Shown here: piece by piece, positions 5,522 to 6,940 of the stretch
Layout of the letters: each line of letters begins with the position of its first letter
Position numbering within the stretch: the first letter of the stretch is position 1
Assembly (NCBI GenBank): GCA_003158495.1
Contig: PMJT01000246.1
Span: 1-6,940 of the forward strand
From: Chloroflexota bacterium
GTDB taxonomy: Bacteria; Chloroflexota; Limnocylindria; Limnocylindrales; CSP1-4
Length of the DNA: 6,940 nt
Reading direction: 5' to 3'
Position numbers and translations under genes: made by a program
Notes under the pieces: generated by a model
The model's input: only the letters and a program-made list of their open reading frames with translations
Databases searched by the model: none
Told to the model about the DNA's origin: nothing

Positions 5522-6793
5522 TCAGCGTCGTCTCCCTCGCCGGCCCGCGCGTCTATGCGTATTCGGGCGAACAGTTGAGGCCGCCGATGCCCAGCGCTCT
5601 TCCGGCTGTTGCCGGGTGGCGGCCAGTGACTTGCCTGCATTCACTGGCTCGGGCATCGTGACCGGGAACCTTGGGGTGTGGTTCTTGGCAAAGGCCGGGT
5701 TCCAGCCGAAGAGCGGGAACATCGAGCCCCAGCCGACGATCAGGTATTGCTGAACGATCGAGAAGACCGAGGTCGTGATCCAGTACACGAACAGCCCGGC
5801 GGGAAGGAACCCGCCGTAGATGATCGAGAAGAACGGGAAGATGACCATCATCGTGCGCTGCGTGCTCGCCGACGGGTCGTTCTCGGCGGCCGGCGGCATG
5901 AGCATGCGGCTCTGGATGAACTGCAGAAGGCCGGCCGCCAGCGCCAGGGCGCTGACACCGAGCGTGAACACGACCAGCGGCAGGTTGAAGAGGACCTGGG
6001 GCTGGCCGACGTTGATCCCAAACACAACGGTGTTGATGCACGGCACCGCCTTGTCCAGGACTCCGTTTACATACTGGTCCGGGTTGGGGCAGTGGATGGA
6101 CGGAACCAGGTCAATGCCGGCGACCCTCAGCATGGCGCTCGGGTCGAAGTTGGTCAGGCCGTCGCGGATGACCCAGTACATCGGGAAGAGGAGGCCCATC
6201 TGCAGCAGCGACGGCAGGCAGCCGGCCGTGGGACTGACGCCGCGCTCCTTGTAGAACGCCTGGGTGGCCTGGCTTACGGCCACCCGGTCGCCCTTGTAGC
6301 GCCGCTGCAGTTCCTTTGTGAGTTCGCGCAGTTCCGGCGCCAGCTTCTGCATCCGCTTCTGCGACACGATCTGCCGGGACGAGAGGCGAATGGTGACGAG
6401 CCGGATCATCAACGTCATCAGCACGATGGCGACGATGACGTTACCGGTCAGGGCGTATAGACCGGCCAGTAGCAGGAAGAGTCCCTGGAAGATCGGCGTG
6501 AAGGCCCAGCCGAAGAGGGAGGTGGGATCCGCTCCCGGGGTGGCCGGCCTGATGGGCTGCGGCTCAGTCGTGGGCTTGGCCGACGGCGACGCCTCGGATA
6601 CCGCGCCGCCCGGCGCGGCCGACGCCGGAGCCGCGGCGACAGCGGGGGCGGTGGGGCCCGAGTTGGGGTTGGCGCCGTATGCCGTCCCGCACGCCAGCAC
6701 GGCGAACGCGATGAGGGCTACGAACAACCCGAATGCGGCCCAGCGAATGCGGGCCCTTGATTTGGTGGAAGGCTTCTGCCCGAGTGAATTCAT
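5522..6793 (-). CDS. yidC: YidC/Oxa1-family membrane protein insertase
   Basis: 423 residues. Inserts and helps fold membrane proteins, alone or with SecYEG. The N-terminus is basic (KSRARIR), followed by a hydrophobic segment (18-40) with VLAC at 32-35, a lipobox-like site fitting Gram-positive YidC lipoproteins. An Ala/Pro/Thr-rich stretch (41-92) is followed by the conserved five-helix core: helix at about 112-137 with the groove Arg R131, cytoplasmic hairpin with QKRMQKLAPELRELTKELQ (145-163), GCLPSLLQMGLLFPMYWVIR (191-210), about 268-292 and a final pair at about 313-356. The large periplasmic domain of Gram-negative YidC is absent. C-terminal tail is very basic (RRAGRRGRRR), which in homologues contacts ribosomes. 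C235 and C252 in the loop after helix 2 could form a disulphide. I chose ATG 6793, one base after the yidD stop; a GTG at 6817 would add eight residues and overlap yidD by 23 bases. Confidence 0.95.
   Translation of the reverse strand: MNSLGQKPSTKSRARIRWAAFGLFVALIAFAVLACGTAYGANPNSGPTAPAVAAAPASAAPGGAVSEASPSAKPTTEPQPIRPATPGADPTSLFGWAFTPIFQGLFLLLAGLYALTGNVIVAIVLMTLMIRLVTIRLSSRQIVSQKRMQKLAPELRELTKELQRRYKGDRVAVSQATQAFYKERGVSPTAGCLPSLLQMGLLFPMYWVIRDGLTNFDPSAMLRVAGIDLVPSIHCPNPDQYVNGVLDKAVPCINTVVFGINVGQPQVLFNLPLVVFTLGVSALALAAGLLQFIQSRMLMPPAAENDPSASTQRTMMVIFPFFSIIYGGFLPAGLFVYWITTSVFSIVQQYLIVGWGSMFPLFGWNPAFAKNHTPRFPVTMPEPVNAGKSLAATRQQPEERWASAASTVRPNTHRRAGRRGRRR
5532..5538 (-). promoter_or_regulatory. 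Possible ribosome binding site of jag inside the yidC end
   Basis: Minus-strand GAGGGAG lies 11 bases before ATG 5520, a little farther than ideal. Because it sits within the last codons of yidC, jag translation is probably coupled to yidC translation as well. Confidence 0.4.
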
Positions 6794-6794
6794 G

Positions 6795-6940
6795 CTATCG
6801 GACAGGATCGTAGCCACCGGGATTCCACGGGTGGCAGCGAGCGATTCGACGCATTCCCATCAAGCTCCCTCGCAGCAGACCGTACTTGGCAATCGCCTGT
6901 TCGGTGTAGACCGAACAGGTCGGCTCATATCGACAGACCG
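6795..6940 (-). CDS. yidD: YidD membrane protein insertion factor, 5'-truncated by window edge
   Basis: Only the C-terminal part is in the window: 47 complete residues, from VCRYEPTCSVYTEQAIAKYG through RRIARCHPWNPGGYDPVR to TAG at 6797-6795. The CRYEPTCSVY and RCHPWNPGGYDPV motifs are diagnostic of YidD (DUF37/Haemolytic, PF01809), including the conserved cysteines. YidD is a small protein, usually about 70-90 residues, on the inner face of the cytoplasmic membrane that assists YidC-dependent insertion. The stop codon is one base from the yidC ATG, consistent with one transcript. In most bacteria rnpA lies directly upstream, so rnpA and rpmH are expected just outside the right edge. The start and any overlap with rnpA cannot be seen. 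Confidence 0.95.
   Translation of the reverse strand, partial: VCRYEPTCSVYTEQAIAKYGLLRGSLMGMRRIARCHPWNPGGYDPVR
6896..6919. repeat. Perfect 10-bp inverted repeat with 4-base loop inside yidD
   Basis: CCTGTTCGGT (6896-6905) and ACCGAACAGG (6910-6919) are exact reverse complements around GTAG. They overlap the codons of the conserved PTCSVYTEQ segment of YidD. An RNA of either strand would form a stable short hairpin. There is no U-run next to it, so it is not an obvious terminator. Confidence 0.8.

Noticed and set aside
5521..5640. 40-codon N-terminal extension of Jag
   Set aside because: It overlaps the end of yidC, and Jag homologues begin at the MTAYRDAYREF-type N-terminus encoded from 5520.
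4672..5661. Open frame of 329 codons on the plus strand opposite jag
   Set aside because: Antisense to a protein with intact Jag_N, KH and R3H motifs; the product has no recognisable domain and its length reflects lack of stop codons in G+C-rich repeat DNA.
5678..6460. Open frame of 260 codons on the plus strand opposite yidC
   Set aside because: Charged, His/Asp/Arg-rich, low-complexity product antisense to a well conserved insertase.
6896..6919. SOS box (LexA site)
   Set aside because: The half-site order is GTTC...GAAC, opposite to the CGAAC-N4-GTTCG form, and it lies inside a coding region.

Overview
The window is a visibly G+C-rich bacterial chromosome segment with dense, ordinary coding and no sign of phage, plasmid, insertion sequence, CRISPR or RNA genes. 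A YidC with a lipobox-like motif, a Jag/KhpB homologue and a large VanW/peptidoglycan-binding-type membrane protein suggest a Gram-positive-type or monoderm high-GC lineage. Chloroflexota or Actinomycetota are the candidates I would test first, but the sequence alone does not fix the phylum.

Layout. Left part, plus strand: the 3' part of a DUF998-type multi-spanning membrane protein (2-532), then an MFS_3-type drug/metabolite exporter (590-1903). A strong perfect hairpin at 1935-1961 sits between the convergent MFS and VanW genes and probably terminates both. Right part, minus strand, in transcription order from the right edge: yidD (3' part only, 6940-6795), yidC (6793-5522), jag/khpB (5520-4390), a 242-bp gap with several dyads, then a 720-residue VanW-domain protein (4147-1985).

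How the genes work together. yidD, yidC and jag are separated by single bases and form a tight translational unit. This is the conserved rnpA-yidD-yidC-jag block for membrane-protein insertion, usually found near the replication origin, so rnpA and rpmH are predicted just beyond the right edge. YidC inserts membrane proteins, YidD assists it, and Jag/KhpB is an RNA-binding protein linked to envelope growth. The VanW protein downstream is probably an extracytoplasmic cell-wall protein. In many bacteria jag is followed by mnmE/rsmG and the par genes; here it is followed by VanW and then by convergent transporter genes.

The most unusual features are these: a long Arg/Asp/Gly/Pro repeat linker inside Jag with near-identical DNA repeats, the Pro/Thr/Ser tail of the VanW protein, a perfect 10-bp inverted repeat inside yidD, and a dyad-rich leader before the VanW gene. 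I do not see convincing evidence of a wholly new system.
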